A stretch of 64,000 nt of DNA from Hymenobacter edaphi (GCF_003258365.1 NZ_QHKM01000004.1:581987-645986), one strand, 5' to 3'. Counted from the stretch's first letter, positions 42,763-51,661 are shown. Program-made: numbers and translations. The notes: a model not told the origin generated them from the letters alone.

Positions 42763-42890
42763 TTAGGTGGGAGGTAACATGTGACAAAGAACACGCAGGT
42801 AAGGTTTGAGAATCAGCTTTATAGATAGTTGGTGGCTTTTTGCACAAAAGTCAACCTCCCACAAGATAAGCCTGTCACCTGTCACCTAAA
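42763..42890. repeat. Heptamer-array inverted repeat (element F)
   Basis: The left arm has phased 7-mers GGTGGGA, GGTAACA, TGTGACA. The right arm, read on the minus strand, has GGTGACA, GGTGACA, GGCTTAT. Both arms begin TTAGGTG. The right arm contains the stop codon and the last three codons of the GH113 gene. Confidence 0.6.
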
Positions 42891-43972
42891 GAATACCAGC
42901 GGGCCATGACTTGCTCGGCGGGGCGGTGCTGGGGCGTGTAGTCGGTGCGGCGGCGGCCCATAGCGTCGGGCGGCAGGCCGGGGTACCACTTCCAGATGAA
43001 CACGCCCGCCAGCCACGGCTGCCGCCAGCAGCTGCGAAACAGTGCCTCGTAGCAGGCGGCCTGCGTGGCGTCGTCCTCGGGCGCGGGGCGGCGCGGGTCG
43101 GGCCACTCCCAGGGGGCGGCAGCAGCCGTCGGGATGGAGCGGTAGCCGGCCTCGGTGAAGACGACCGGCTTGCCGTAGCGCTGCTGCACGCGGGCCAGGT
43201 CCTGCAAATGCGGCTGCCAGGCCCGGCGCAGCTCGGCGGTATCGGGCTGGGCGTTGGGGCTGAGCGGGAAGTAGGCCTGCACGCCGATAAAGTCCAGCGC
43301 GTCCCAGAAGCGAATCTGGTCGTACTCCTGGTGCCAGTTGGCGGCGTAGGTGAGCTGCCCGTGGTACACCCGCCGGATGTCGCCGATGAGCCGGCGCCAC
43401 TCCGCCTCGTGCTCCACGGCGGCGTGCTTCAGCTCGGTGCCGATGCAGAGGGCCTCCATGTGGTGCTGCTCGGCCAGGCGGGCGTAGTGCAGAATAAAAG
43501 TCGAGTAGCTGCTGAACCAGCGCTGCCAGTCGGCGGCGCTGCGCATCTGCACCTGCCCGGGCCACTGGCCCCGGCTGCGCAGCCACAGGTGCGGTTTCAA
43601 TAAGGTATGAATGCCGTGACGCCGGGCCAGTCGGGCCGTGTGCACTAGGCCGCTGTCGGCTTCGCCCCAGAAAATGCGCCGCGGCCGGCCGCTGCCGGTG
43701 TGCAGCACCACTTCCGGCGAGGCGGAGTCGGCCTGCCAGCCGAAGGGCGTCTGCGCAATCCACGTCACGTGGTTGCGCCGCAGGGCCCGGATTTCGTCCT
43801 CGGTGGTGGAGTCGGCCGCTACCCAGCTCACGCCGCGCAGCCGTTCGGCAAGCGGTACCAGGGGGCGGGCGGTGCGCGCGGCGGGCGGCGTGCACCGCCC
43901 GGCTCCGAGCAGGAAAAGCAGTGGTAGTAGGCCGCCGAGGCCGAGGTTGCGTATAAGCGGCCGGTTGCGCAT
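42875..43972 (-). CDS. GH113-like glycoside hydrolase lipoprotein
   Basis: The ATG at 43970-43972 gives 365 residues. The N-terminal segment GGLLPLLFLLGAGRCTPP suggests a lipobox Cys. The rest is a TIM barrel of the GH113 type: LRGVSWVAADSTT, HGIHTLLKPHLWLR, CIGTEL with the likely acid/base Glu, and VVFTEAGYRS with the likely nucleophile Glu. Known GH113 members are beta-mannanases. It would be anchored in a membrane and act on mannan-like or other hexosans. The last residues are encoded in a repeat element. Confidence 0.75.
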   Translation of the reverse strand: MRNRPLIRNLGLGGLLPLLFLLGAGRCTPPAARTARPLVPLAERLRGVSWVAADSTTEDEIRALRRNHVTWIAQTPFGWQADSASPEVVLHTGSGRPRRIFWGEADSGLVHTARLARRHGIHTLLKPHLWLRSRGQWPGQVQMRSAADWQRWFSSYSTFILHYARLAEQHHMEALCIGTELKHAAVEHEAEWRRLIGDIRRVYHGQLTYAANWHQEYDQIRFWDALDFIGVQAYFPLSPNAQPDTAELRRAWQPHLQDLARVQQRYGKPVVFTEAGYRSIPTAAAAPWEWPDPRRPAPEDDATQAACYEALFRSCWRQPWLAGVFIWKWYPGLPPDAMGRRRTDYTPQHRPAEQVMARWYSLGDR

Positions 43973-44013
43973 GGGACCAAGATACGGGGCAACCCGCATC
44001 GGCCGGTTCTGCG

Positions 44014-44021
44014 TAGCTTTG
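44014..44021 (+). promoter_or_regulatory. -7 box of lolD
   Basis: TAGCTTTG matches the Bacteroidota -7 consensus. Transcription would begin about 35 nt before the TTG start. Confidence 0.5.
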
Positions 44022-44061
44022 CCCGGATCCGTTTTTCCTTTCTCCTAACTCCCCCGCCGGT

Positions 44062-44715
44062 TTGCTGCAGGCCGTCAACATCCGCAAACGCTACGGTTCG
44101 CTGGAAGTGCTCAAGGGCATCGACCTGACCATCGAAAAGTCCGAAATCGTGTCCATCGTCGGTTCGTCCGGCGCCGGCAAAAGCACCCTGCTCCACATCC
44201 TGGGTACGCTCGACACGCCCGACACCGGCGAGGTGCTCTTCGACGGCGAATCCGTCAGCACCCTGAAACGCTCCGAGCTGGCCAAGTTTCGCAACCGCCA
44301 CATCGGCTTCGTGTTCCAGTTTCACAACCTGCTGCCCGAATTCACCGCCCTCGAAAACGTGTGCCTGCCGGCCTACCTGGCCGGGCGCTCCGAAAAGGAA
44401 ACCCGGGTGCGGGCCCGCGAATTGCTGGGCATGCTCAACCTGGAGCGCCGCGCCGACCACAAGCCCTCGGAAATGTCGGGCGGCGAGCAGCAGCGCGTAT
44501 CGGTGGCGCGGGCGCTGATCAACTCGCCCGAAATCATCTTTGCCGACGAGCCCTCGGGCAACCTCGACTCGAAGAACGCGGCCGAGCTGCACCAGATTTT
44601 CTTTCTGCTGCGCAAGGAACTGGGCCAGACCTTCGTCATCGTGACCCACAACGACCAGCTGGCCGCCATGGCCGACCGCACCATCACCATGCGCGACGGG
44701 CACATTCTGGAATAG
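44062..44715 (+). CDS. lolD: LolD-type ABC transporter ATP-binding protein
   Basis: A 217-residue ATPase. Walker [11 protein letters not shown]-loop in [18 protein letters not shown], signature SGGEQQRV, Walker B IIFADEP with SGNLDS, and H-loop VTHN are intact. Features such as SSGAGKST and [11 protein letters not shown] place it in the LolD/MacB/FtsE group; LolD is favoured. No ATG lies in frame between the promoter and the first strand, so translation starts at TTG 44062. The permease partner (lolC/E) is not adjacent. Role: extraction of lipoproteins from the inner membrane. Confidence 0.82.
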   Translation: MLQAVNIRKRYGSLEVLKGIDLTIEKSEIVSIVGSSGAGKSTLLHILGTLDTPDTGEVLFDGESVSTLKRSELAKFRNRHIGFVFQFHNLLPEFTALENVCLPAYLAGRSEKETRVRARELLGMLNLERRADHKPSEMSGGEQQRVSVARALINSPEIIFADEPSGNLDSKNAAELHQIFFLLRKELGQTFVIVTHNDQLAAMADRTITMRDGHILE

Positions 44716-44748
44716 CCGCCCGCAGCCCAATTGGCTAGCGCACCCCGT

Positions 44749-44784
44749 AAGCCGCCGCGTCAGGTAGACGCGGCGGCTTTTTTT
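44749..44784 (+). terminator. Terminator of lolD
   Basis: AAGCCGCCGCGTC and its complement make a 13-bp stem with a 5-base loop, followed by a T-run. Confidence 0.9.
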
Positions 44785-44964
44785 GCGTATCGACTGGCGG
44801 GAACGGCTTGTCCGCTATCGAGCGACGCGCATCGATTTTCGGGCACTTCGGGGCCGGGAAAAATGTTCTGCTAATGTCGTTAGCTTTCATGTTTTTGAAT
44901 ACTAGGTATAAGTTGCTGATTGTCAGATACAAAATTTACTAAAAAATACGCTGATTTTTGCACC

Positions 44965-44991
44965 TTTGGGTGGGTCGATGCGTTATCTTTA
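44965..44991 (+). promoter_or_regulatory. Promoter before the phage-recombinase-like gene
   Basis: TATCTTTA (44984-44991) is a -7 box 40 bp before the ATG. TTTG at 44965 is 15 bp upstream, a short spacing; another TTTG at 44957 gives 23. The 316-bp interval 44716-45031 is AT-rich and has no gene. Confidence 0.4.
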
Positions 44992-45031
44992 CGTAACACA
45001 GAACGTACTACAGGGACTAAAGAACAAAGCC

Positions 45032-45823
45032 ATGACTGAGGCACAAAAAGACAACACCAAAGCACCGATTCGCAAGCCGAAAGCCGAGAGCTACGACATC
45101 TCGCGTTCGGACGAGACGTTGACCTTGGCCAAAGACTTGGCGAACTTCATCAAGGAAAACAAGCTCACGACTTCCGTGCAGGGCAAAGAGTTTGTGAACG
45201 TGGAAGGCTGGCAGTACGCCGGCTCGCGCCTGGGCATCGTGCCCATCGTCGACCACGTCATCAACATGAGCACCGACTCGGAAATCAAGTACCAGGCCAA
45301 GGTGACGCTGTTTGACCTGCGCAGCCAGCACACCGTCGGCGCCGGCTTCGCTATCTGCTCGAACAAGGAGCAGGGCAAGAAATTCTACCAGGAATTTGCC
45401 ATTGCCTCCATGGCGCAGACCCGCGCTATCGGTAAGGCCTACCGCAACATCCTGGCCTGGATTATCCGCGCGGCCGGCTACGAGCCCACCCCGGCCGAGG
45501 AAATGGAGTACGGCGGCAACACGCCCGACGTCCGCCCGCAGCCCGTGGCCACCGAGCCCGCGCCGATGAAGGCCGTGGTGACCGAGCAACCCGCGCCGGC
45601 CGTAGCCGAGCCGCTGGCCCCGGCCGCTTCCAACCCGGCTTACGCCACGGCTCAGCAGAAAGAGGAAATCATCCGCCTGCTCAACCACCCGGTGGTGACG
45701 CGGCAGGAGAAGACCAAGATGCTGCTGAACATCAATAAACTCGACCAGGAGCGCGCCACCCAGGCCATTGCCAACCTGAAGAAGACCATCGACGACCGTG
45801 AGAACGGTCAGGTGGCCGCCTAA
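45032..45823 (+). CDS. Phage-recombinase-like protein, function unassigned
   Basis: A 263-residue protein from ATG 45032. It has no signal peptide. The core reads EGWQYAGSRLGIVPIVDHV, YQAKVTLFDLRSQHTVGAGF, CSNKEQGKKF and SMAQTRAIGKAYRNILAWII, followed by AAGYEPTPAEEME. The stretch SMAQTRAIGKA resembles segments of phage single-strand annealing or recombination accessory proteins, but I cannot name a family. A Pro/Ala-rich linker follows, then a helical C-terminus (ATAQQKEEIIRLL, then MLLNINKLDQERATQAIANL). The gene is single, with a terminator. It is not surrounded by phage genes. Confidence 0.6.
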   Translation: MTEAQKDNTKAPIRKPKAESYDISRSDETLTLAKDLANFIKENKLTTSVQGKEFVNVEGWQYAGSRLGIVPIVDHVINMSTDSEIKYQAKVTLFDLRSQHTVGAGFAICSNKEQGKKFYQEFAIASMAQTRAIGKAYRNILAWIIRAAGYEPTPAEEMEYGGNTPDVRPQPVATEPAPMKAVVTEQPAPAVAEPLAPAASNPAYATAQQKEEIIRLLNHPVVTRQEKTKMLLNINKLDQERATQAIANLKKTIDDRENGQVAA

Positions 45824-45853
45824 CAAGCTTTAGTGACGTATTGATAGATTGGG

Positions 45854-45885
45854 AAAGCCCGGCTTCGCAAGAGGCCGGGCTTTTT
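45854..45885 (+). terminator. Terminator of the phage-like gene
   Basis: AAAGCCCGGC and GCCGGGCTTT with a 10-base loop, followed by T5. Confidence 0.85.
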
Positions 45886-45914
45886 CGTGTGCCGATGGCT
45901 ACACCTGCCTGGCC

Positions 45915-46118
45915 GTCATTGCGAGCGAAACGCGGCACCCGCAGGAAGGCGTAGCCAATCTTTCCTCTAGCAGTACCGCCAACGCAACCCATTCTACCTG
46001 ACAAGGGCACCGCCCGGAACTGGGCAACGGTGGTTTTGGGCAGTGCCCATTTGGCGGTTGGCACGTTGGCCAGGACCGATTGGCTACGCCTGCTTACAGT
46101 TGCTTTGCTCGCAATGAC
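45915..46118. repeat. REP/MITE-like element B upstream of recQ
   Basis: GTCATTGCGAGC (45915-45926) is repeated inverted as GCTCGCAATGAC (46107-46118). GGCGTAGCCAATC (45948-45960) pairs with GATTGGCTACGCC (46078-46090). The interior also has inverted segments. It occupies most of the 372-bp gap before recQ. Confidence 0.7.
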
Positions 46119-46195
46119 AATCGGTGCCACCGCTTGCTACTGGCAACACTGCTGGGGCGGCCGTATCTTCGCCGTCCCAAAATCAGCTATCCGCC

Positions 46196-48121
46196 GTGTC
46201 TGCTCCTACCGAAGATATTCTGTCCGTTCTGCGCCAGCACTGGGGGCACCGGGCGTTTCGGCCGGGGCAGGAGGATATTATTCGCTCGGTGTTGGCCGGG
46301 CAGGATACGCTGGCCTTGCTGCCCACGGGCGGCGGTAAGAGCGTCTGCTTTCAGGTGCCCACGCTGGCGCGGGAAGGGCTGTGCCTGGTCATCTCGCCGC
46401 TGATTGCGCTGATGAAGGACCAGGTGGAAAACCTGCGCAAGCGCGGCATCAAGGCCGAGGCGGTGTACGCGGGCATGAGCCACCGCGACATCGACCAGAC
46501 GCTGGACAATTGCGTGTACGGGCCGGTGAAGTTCCTCTACGTGTCGCCCGAGCGGCTGCTGACGGACATGTTCCGGGCCCGCGCGCCCAAGATGAAGGTG
46601 CAGCTTATTGCCGTCGACGAAGCGCACTGCCTCTCGCAGTGGGGCTACGACTTCCGCCCGCCCTACCTGCAAATCAGCGCCCTGCGTGAGCTGCTGCCGG
46701 GCGTGCCGGTGCTGGCCCTCACCGCCACGGCCACCGAAGAAGTGCGCCGCGACATCCGGGAGAAGCTGAACTTTGGGCCGACGGGGCAGACGTTTCAGCG
46801 CAGCTTTCAGCGGCCCAACCTTTCGTACTCGGTGCTCGAAACCGAGGACAAGCTGCAGCGCCTGCTGCAGGTGCTACGCGGGGTGGGACCCGGCAAGACG
46901 GCCGTAGTGTACGCCCGCACCCGCAAGCAAACCGAAATGGCCGCCGCCTGGCTGCAGCAGCACGGCCTGAGCGCCGCCGCCTACCACGCCGGCCTGCCCG
47001 CCGAGCAGCGCAGCCGCGTGCAGCAGGAGTGGACCAATGATAAAACGCGCATCGTGGTGGCCACCAACGCCTTCGGCATGGGCATCGACAAACCCGACGT
47101 GCGCTGCGTCATCCACCTCGACGCGCCCGATTCGCTGGAGGCCTACTACCAGGAAGCCGGCCGCGCCGGTCGCGACGAGCTGTACGCCTTTGCCGTGCTG
47201 CTCTGGGCCCCCAACGACGCCGACGAAATGCGCCGCCGCGTGCTGCAGAGCCATCCGCCCCTCGACGTGGTGCGGCGCGTGTACCAGGCCCTGGCCAACT
47301 ACTCGGGCACGGCCGTGGGCGGGGGCGAGCTGGTGGCCTTCGACTTCGACCTCGGCGCCTTCGCCAGCACCTACCGCCTCAAGCCCCTGGACGTGCACAA
47401 CTCTCTGCGCACCCTGGAAAAAGCCGGCCTCGTGCAGCTCAACGAAGCGGTGAACAACCCGGCCAAGGTGTTCATTCCCATCGACGCGCGCGACCTGTAC
47501 CGCTTTCAGGTGGCCAACGTGCGCCACGACCAGCTCATCAAGGCCATTCTGCGGCACTACGGCGGCGAGGTGTTCAGCAGCTTCATCAGCGTGTCGGAGG
47601 GGCAGCTGAGCCAGACGTTGCGCTGGAGCACCGTGGAAGTGCGCAAGACGCTGGAGTTTCTGCACAAGTCGGGCATCGTGCAGTACCAGCCGCGCCACGA
47701 CTCGCCCCAGGCCCTCTTCACCACCCCGCGCCTCGACGTGGCCCGCCTGCCGCTCGACGCGCGCAGCCTCGACGCGGCCCGCGACCGGGACGTGCTTAAA
47801 ACCGAAGCCGTCATTCGCTACGCCGCGGGCACGCACTGCCGCCAGCAGATGCTGCTGGAGTACTTCGGCGAGCTGGACAGCACCCGTTGCGGCATCTGCG
47901 ACCATTGCCTGGCCGAAAAGCGCCACCAGCAGCGGCCCGTGGTGGCCGCCGACCTGCGCAGCCAGGTGCTCAGCCAGCTGCGCACTGCCCCGCAGACCCC
48001 GCGCGAGCTGTTGGCCGGTTTCGCGCCCGCCCAGGCCGATGCGCTGACGGCCCTGCTGCGCGACCTGGTCGACACCGGGCAGCTGCGCTACACGGCCGGC
48101 GGGCAGCTGGCCGTGGCCTGA
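46196..48121 (+). CDS. recQ: RecQ ATP-dependent DNA helicase
   Basis: The GTG at 46196 gives 641 residues; a longer frame would extend 24 residues into repeat DNA. Motifs: Q-motif FRPGQEDII (21-29), Walker A LLPTGGGKS (41-49), DEAH (141-144) in VDEAHCLSQWG, and motif VI QEAGRAGRDE. The zinc site has four Cys (HCRQQMLLEYFG, then CGICDHC). The winged-helix domain follows, and the C-terminus is short without a full HRDC domain. Role: 3'-5' helicase in recombination and fork repair. TATCTTCG 22 bp upstream of the GTG is a likely -7 box. Confidence 0.95.
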   Translation: MSAPTEDILSVLRQHWGHRAFRPGQEDIIRSVLAGQDTLALLPTGGGKSVCFQVPTLAREGLCLVISPLIALMKDQVENLRKRGIKAEAVYAGMSHRDIDQTLDNCVYGPVKFLYVSPERLLTDMFRARAPKMKVQLIAVDEAHCLSQWGYDFRPPYLQISALRELLPGVPVLALTATATEEVRRDIREKLNFGPTGQTFQRSFQRPNLSYSVLETEDKLQRLLQVLRGVGPGKTAVVYARTRKQTEMAAAWLQQHGLSAAAYHAGLPAEQRSRVQQEWTNDKTRIVVATNAFGMGIDKPDVRCVIHLDAPDSLEAYYQEAGRAGRDELYAFAVLLWAPNDADEMRRRVLQSHPPLDVVRRVYQALANYSGTAVGGGELVAFDFDLGAFASTYRLKPLDVHNSLRTLEKAGLVQLNEAVNNPAKVFIPIDARDLYRFQVANVRHDQLIKAILRHYGGEVFSSFISVSEGQLSQTLRWSTVEVRKTLEFLHKSGIVQYQPRHDSPQALFTTPRLDVARLPLDARSLDAARDRDVLKTEAVIRYAAGTHCRQQMLLEYFGELDSTRCGICDHCLAEKRHQQRPVVAADLRSQVLSQLRTAPQTPRELLAGFAPAQADALTALLRDLVDTGQLRYTAGGQLAVA

Positions 48122-48158
48122 GGCGCAGAACATGCGAAGCGGCTGGGCGACAAAAAAA

Positions 48159-48286
48159 GAACGTCATTCCGAGCAGAGCGAAGAATCTCGCGTGCGGCGG
48201 TCAGCTAGTAAAACTTCCGTTGAGCGAGAAGAATACTACCGGACGTCAGCACGCGAGACGCCTCGCGCAAGCTCGAAATGACGTTC
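48159..48286. repeat. REP/MITE-like element C downstream of recQ
   Basis: GAACGTCATTCCGAGC (48159-48174) pairs, with one mismatch, with GCTCGAAATGACGTTC (48271-48286). TCTCGCGTGC (48186-48195) pairs perfectly with GCACGCGAGA (48249-48258). The outer motif matches element B. Confidence 0.7.
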
Positions 48287-48328
48287 TGCTTTGCTCAGAA
48301 CAACGTTCTGGCGGTTGTCAACGGAAGC

Positions 48329-48628
48329 CTAACCGGCGTTGTAGGCCGAGATGCCGCCCAGCAGGTTGCGCACCTTGTCGAAGCCGTGCTGCTGCAGCAG
48401 GGCCTTGGCCGTGGCCGAGCGGCCGCCACCCTTGCAGTGCACCACGATTTCCTGGTGCTTCAGGTCTTCCAGCTCTTCGATTTTGCCGGGCAACTCGCCC
48501 AGCGGAATGTTTTGGCTGCCGTCGATGCGCGTTTCCTCGTACTCCCACGGCTCGCGCACGTCGATGATAACGGGAGTCTGGTTTTGCTGCTGACGCTCTT
48601 TCAGTTCGGCGGGGGTGATGTCGTTCAT
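48329..48628 (-). CDS. Rhodanese-like domain protein
   Basis: A 99-residue single-domain rhodanese from ATG 48626-48628: MNDITPAELKERQQQN, VIIDVREPWEYEETRIDG, LGELPGKIEELE, and the active-site loop VHCKGGGRSATAKALL with catalytic Cys. The GGGR loop with a six-residue active site suggests sulfurtransferase activity rather than phosphatase. It is cytoplasmic, of PspE/GlpE type. It lies downstream of a T9SS gene on the same strand (92 bp gap), so may be independent. Confidence 0.88.
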   Translation of the reverse strand: MNDITPAELKERQQQNQTPVIIDVREPWEYEETRIDGSQNIPLGELPGKIEELEDLKHQEIVVHCKGGGRSATAKALLQQHGFDKVRNLLGGISAYNAG

Positions 48629-48720
48629 GGAGGGAGGAGAAAGTGAAAAACGGATGGGCCCCGCAGCGGTGAAGCGTTGGGGCCCACTAAACAAGCGAAT
48701 TCAGGCGAAGTTGCGCGGCC

Positions 48721-50619
48721 TCAGGGCTGCAGCACCACGCGCTGCGTGCCCACGGCGCCGTCGGGGAGGGTGAGGCGCAGCACGTATACACCGGCCGGCA
48801 GCCGGCGCAGATCCAGCTGGCCCTGGCCGGCCTGGGCGGCGGGCTGCTCCCACACCGGGCGGCCCAGCGCATCGAGGGCCACGGCGCGGGTGTAGCGGCC
48901 CTGCACCTGCACCAGGCCCGTGCTGGGGTTGGGGTAAATCGTCACGGCGGCATCGGCGGCGGCGCTGTGGGCGCTGCTGACCAGGCTCGACATGACGGGC
49001 CGCAGCATGGGGGCAAACGTGGCGGCGCGGTCCGTCCAGGCGTTGTTTTCGCGGTCAAACAACGTCAGGCGCGGCAGGCGGCTGTTCAGGTCGGCCCCGA
49101 ACTGGATAAACAGCGTGGTGTTGGCCGGCTGGGTGTAGCCGATGAAAAACGTACCGCTGACGGCCACCGGCTGGCTAAACGTCACCTCGCGGAAACCGCC
49201 GGCCGCGACGCTGGTCGGCAGGCTCTCGGTGACGGTGGCCTTGGGCGTGGCGTTCGGCTGGCCGTTGGCGGCGGCATCCCACACGCCAAAGGTTACCGCC
49301 GTGGCGGCCGGGATGCTGCCGCTGCCGCTGGCGCCGGCGTAGTAGTAGCGAATTTTTAGCACCTGGTCCGGTCGGTTCAGCTCGAAGCGAATGGCCCGGG
49401 AGGTGGGCAGGCTGCTGCCCTGCGCCAGGATGGCGGTGCCTTCGGCCGAGCCATCGTCGTAGGCGTAGTAATTGCCAAACTCGGTTACGCGGCGCACCGT
49501 GTCGTTGGGGGAGCCCGCGCCCGAAAGCAGCGAGAGGTGGACGCTATGCTGCACGCGCGTGCCGCTGCCAACCGCCAGCGGTACGCCCCGCACCGAGCCG
49601 CCCAAGCGCGTTTGCTTGGCGCCGGCTGCGCTGAAGGCTGACCCGGTCAGAAACTGCGTTTCGGGGCCGGCGGGCAGTACGCGCACCGTGCCTTGGTACG
49701 AGTACGGGGTGCCGACTACCAGCGTGTCGAGGTTGTTGAGGGTGGTGAAGGCGCTGTCGTTCAGCTCCTGCGCGGGGTTGGCGGCGGCGTTGTACTGCCA
49801 GGCGGGCATGGCCGCGTAGCGCTTCAGCAGCGAGGAGAGCGGCGCGCTGAGCACCAGGTCGGCGTAGGAGACGGAGGCGGTGTCGCGGTTGCGGTCGAGC
49901 AGCAGGTAGTCCAGGTTCCAGGTGTCGCGGGTGCCGTTGAGGTTGCCGTAGCTGCGGAAGCGGAAGCGGAAGCCCGCGTGGAAGTAACGCGCGTCGTTGA
50001 CGGCAATGAAGCGCTGCCGAAACCGCGTCAGGGTTTTCAGGTTCGTACCCTGCCCGAACAGCAGGCTGGGATTGTACCACACCTGGCGCCAGGTGCCGGT
50101 GTTGTCGAGAAATTCCAGCACCAGGCGCACCTGCCGGCTACCCCGCTCGTCGTTGGGCCCGCCCACGATGGAGCCCGTCTGCCAGTAAAAGCTCAGGTAG
50201 GTCCGGTCGCCGGGCCGGCCGGCGCTCAGGTCAATGGCCTGCGACGTGAGCACGTCGGTAAGGCCGTAGAAGCTGGGCAGGCCGTAGGAGCGGCCCAGGG
50301 AGTCGAGGCCGTCGAAGGTGGCCATGCCGCGGGAGGGCGGCGCCTGCGAAAACCGCTCGTTGACGAGCACGTTGCCGTCCTTCCAGCGGGTGCGGTTGGG
50401 CTTGCCTTCGGGCTGCCCGGCGAAGTCCTCGAAAAAGGGCAGGGCCAGCGCGGTGGTGGTGGCGGTGCCGCGGGCTGCCATGCCGGGGGCCACGGCGCGG
50501 GCACGGGCGGGGTCGGCGGGCAGCGGGAGCAGCTGTTGGGCGTGCAGTGCCGCCGGCAGGCCGCAGCAGGTCAGCAGGCAGGCCCACACAAACAGGGGTA
50601 AACGTAGCCGATAGTTCAT
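48721..50619 (-). CDS. T9SS-secreted protein, function unknown
   Basis: The 632-residue protein has a signal peptide (LFVWACLLTCCGLPAALHAQ) and a type A T9SS domain from IYPNPSTGLVQVQG to QRVVLQP. The middle region begins LPFFEDFAGQPEGKPNRTRW, typical of jelly-roll adhesin-like modules (HAGFRFRFRSYGNLNGTRDTWNLDYLLLD), with a second beta-domain near 400-540. No catalytic motif is visible, so an adhesin or binding role is plausible. A TAACTTAA box about 8 bp before the ATG suggests a leaderless or very short leader. Confidence 0.8.
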   Translation of the reverse strand: MNYRLRLPLFVWACLLTCCGLPAALHAQQLLPLPADPARARAVAPGMAARGTATTTALALPFFEDFAGQPEGKPNRTRWKDGNVLVNERFSQAPPSRGMATFDGLDSLGRSYGLPSFYGLTDVLTSQAIDLSAGRPGDRTYLSFYWQTGSIVGGPNDERGSRQVRLVLEFLDNTGTWRQVWYNPSLLFGQGTNLKTLTRFRQRFIAVNDARYFHAGFRFRFRSYGNLNGTRDTWNLDYLLLDRNRDTASVSYADLVLSAPLSSLLKRYAAMPAWQYNAAANPAQELNDSAFTTLNNLDTLVVGTPYSYQGTVRVLPAGPETQFLTGSAFSAAGAKQTRLGGSVRGVPLAVGSGTRVQHSVHLSLLSGAGSPNDTVRRVTEFGNYYAYDDGSAEGTAILAQGSSLPTSRAIRFELNRPDQVLKIRYYYAGASGSGSIPAATAVTFGVWDAAANGQPNATPKATVTESLPTSVAAGGFREVTFSQPVAVSGTFFIGYTQPANTTLFIQFGADLNSRLPRLTLFDRENNAWTDRAATFAPMLRPVMSSLVSSAHSAAADAAVTIYPNPSTGLVQVQGRYTRAVALDALGRPVWEQPAAQAGQGQLDLRRLPAGVYVLRLTLPDGAVGTQRVVLQP

Positions 50620-50704
50620 GAGCGGGGTTAAGTTACGCACCCCAAACGAGCCAGTACGGGAAAAGATTTTGTCGCCGGCGAAAAACCTGCGGCCGCCCGG
50701 GCAC

Positions 50705-50740
50705 AAAAAAGCCGCCCGGAATGCTCCAGGCGGCTTTTTT
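50705..50740 (-). terminator. Terminator of the PASTA gene
   Basis: AAAAAAGCCGCC and its complement form a 12-bp stem with a 12-base loop and T-run on the minus strand. Confidence 0.85.
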
Positions 50741-50755
50741 TACGGATAGCAGCGG

Positions 50756-51541
50756 CTATTTGACGGGCTTGAGGGGTTCTTCGCCGGCCACCCAGAGGTC
50801 GACCAGCTGGCCCGAGCGGATGGTGGCGCTGCTGCTGGCCTCGGGCCGCTGCTTCACCACGGTGCCCTCGGTCTGGCCCGCTTCGGGCGCCTGGTAGAAC
50901 GTTTCGCCGATCTGCAGGCCCTGGCCGGCCAGCAGGGTGGTGGCCTCGTCGGCGGGCATGCCCACCACGTTGGGCACCGGGAATTCCTGGTTGCCCAGGC
51001 CGTCGCCCACGGTCAGGTCCACCTTGGTGCCCTTGGTAATCGGGTCGCCGGGCTTGATTTCCTTGCCATTGACTTCCTGCTTGAGCACCGCGTTCTGGCG
51101 CAGGTCGGGCACCAGCGTGAGCTTGCCCACCACCAGGTCGTAGCTGTTCAGAATCATCTGGGCGTTTTTCACCGAGCCGTCCGTCAGCTTGGGCATCTTG
51201 ATGACGGGCGGGTTTTTCATGGCCACCGAGATGTAAATCTTGCGGCCCTCCTTTACCTTCTCGCCCGGCTTGGGTTCCTGCGTGAGCACCAGTCCGGGGC
51301 GCGAGGTGGCCGAGTAGCTGCTGTCGTCGACGAAGTAGGCCAGGTCGCGCTCATCGAGGTAGTTTTCCAGGTCGGCCAGCTGCATCCCGGTCACCTTCGG
51401 CACCACGATGGTTTCGCCGTGGTTGGTGGTGACGGGCAAATACACGAAGAAGAACAGAAACAGCAGCAGCAGCGACACCAGGCCAATCACCACGAGGTGT
51501 TTGACGAGGTCCAGCCAGGTATCGGATTTGAGGAAAGCCAT
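50756..51541 (-). CDS. Membrane-anchored triple-PASTA protein
   Basis: A 261-residue protein with one N-terminal membrane helix (LVKHLVVIGLVSLLLLFLFF) and three PASTA domains: TIVVPKVTGMQLADLENYL, VIKMPKLTDGSVKNAQMIL and EFPVPNVVGMPADEATTLL. There is no kinase domain; it is the free-standing PASTA form known in Bacteroidota. PASTA domains bind uncrosslinked peptidoglycan. Its gene lies directly after the tandem Ddl gene with a 111-bp gap holding a repeat element, so the two act in cell-wall synthesis or sensing. Confidence 0.88.
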   Translation of the reverse strand: MAFLKSDTWLDLVKHLVVIGLVSLLLLFLFFFVYLPVTTNHGETIVVPKVTGMQLADLENYLDERDLAYFVDDSSYSATSRPGLVLTQEPKPGEKVKEGRKIYISVAMKNPPVIKMPKLTDGSVKNAQMILNSYDLVVGKLTLVPDLRQNAVLKQEVNGKEIKPGDPITKGTKVDLTVGDGLGNQEFPVPNVVGMPADEATTLLAGQGLQIGETFYQAPEAGQTEGTVVKQRPEASSSATIRSGQLVDLWVAGEEPLKPVK

Positions 51542-51546
51542 TCGGC

Positions 51547-51661
51547 GGGGTATGATGGTAGGAGGGTAGGAGTTTAAGAGGGGAGACGGGCGTAATGGTA
51601 GGAGTTTAGGAGCTGTCAGAACGATAACTCCTAAATTCCTACCCTCTTACCCTCATACCCT
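51547..51661. repeat. Octamer-array inverted repeat (element E)
   Basis: The left arm has phased GGTAGGAG, GGTAGGAG, TTTAAGAG, and further in GGTAGGAG, TTTAGGAG. The right arm, read on the minus strand, has GGGTATGA, GGGTAAGA, GGGTAGGA, ATTTAGGA. The ddl stop codon TGA (51653-51655) lies in the right arm. Confidence 0.6.
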
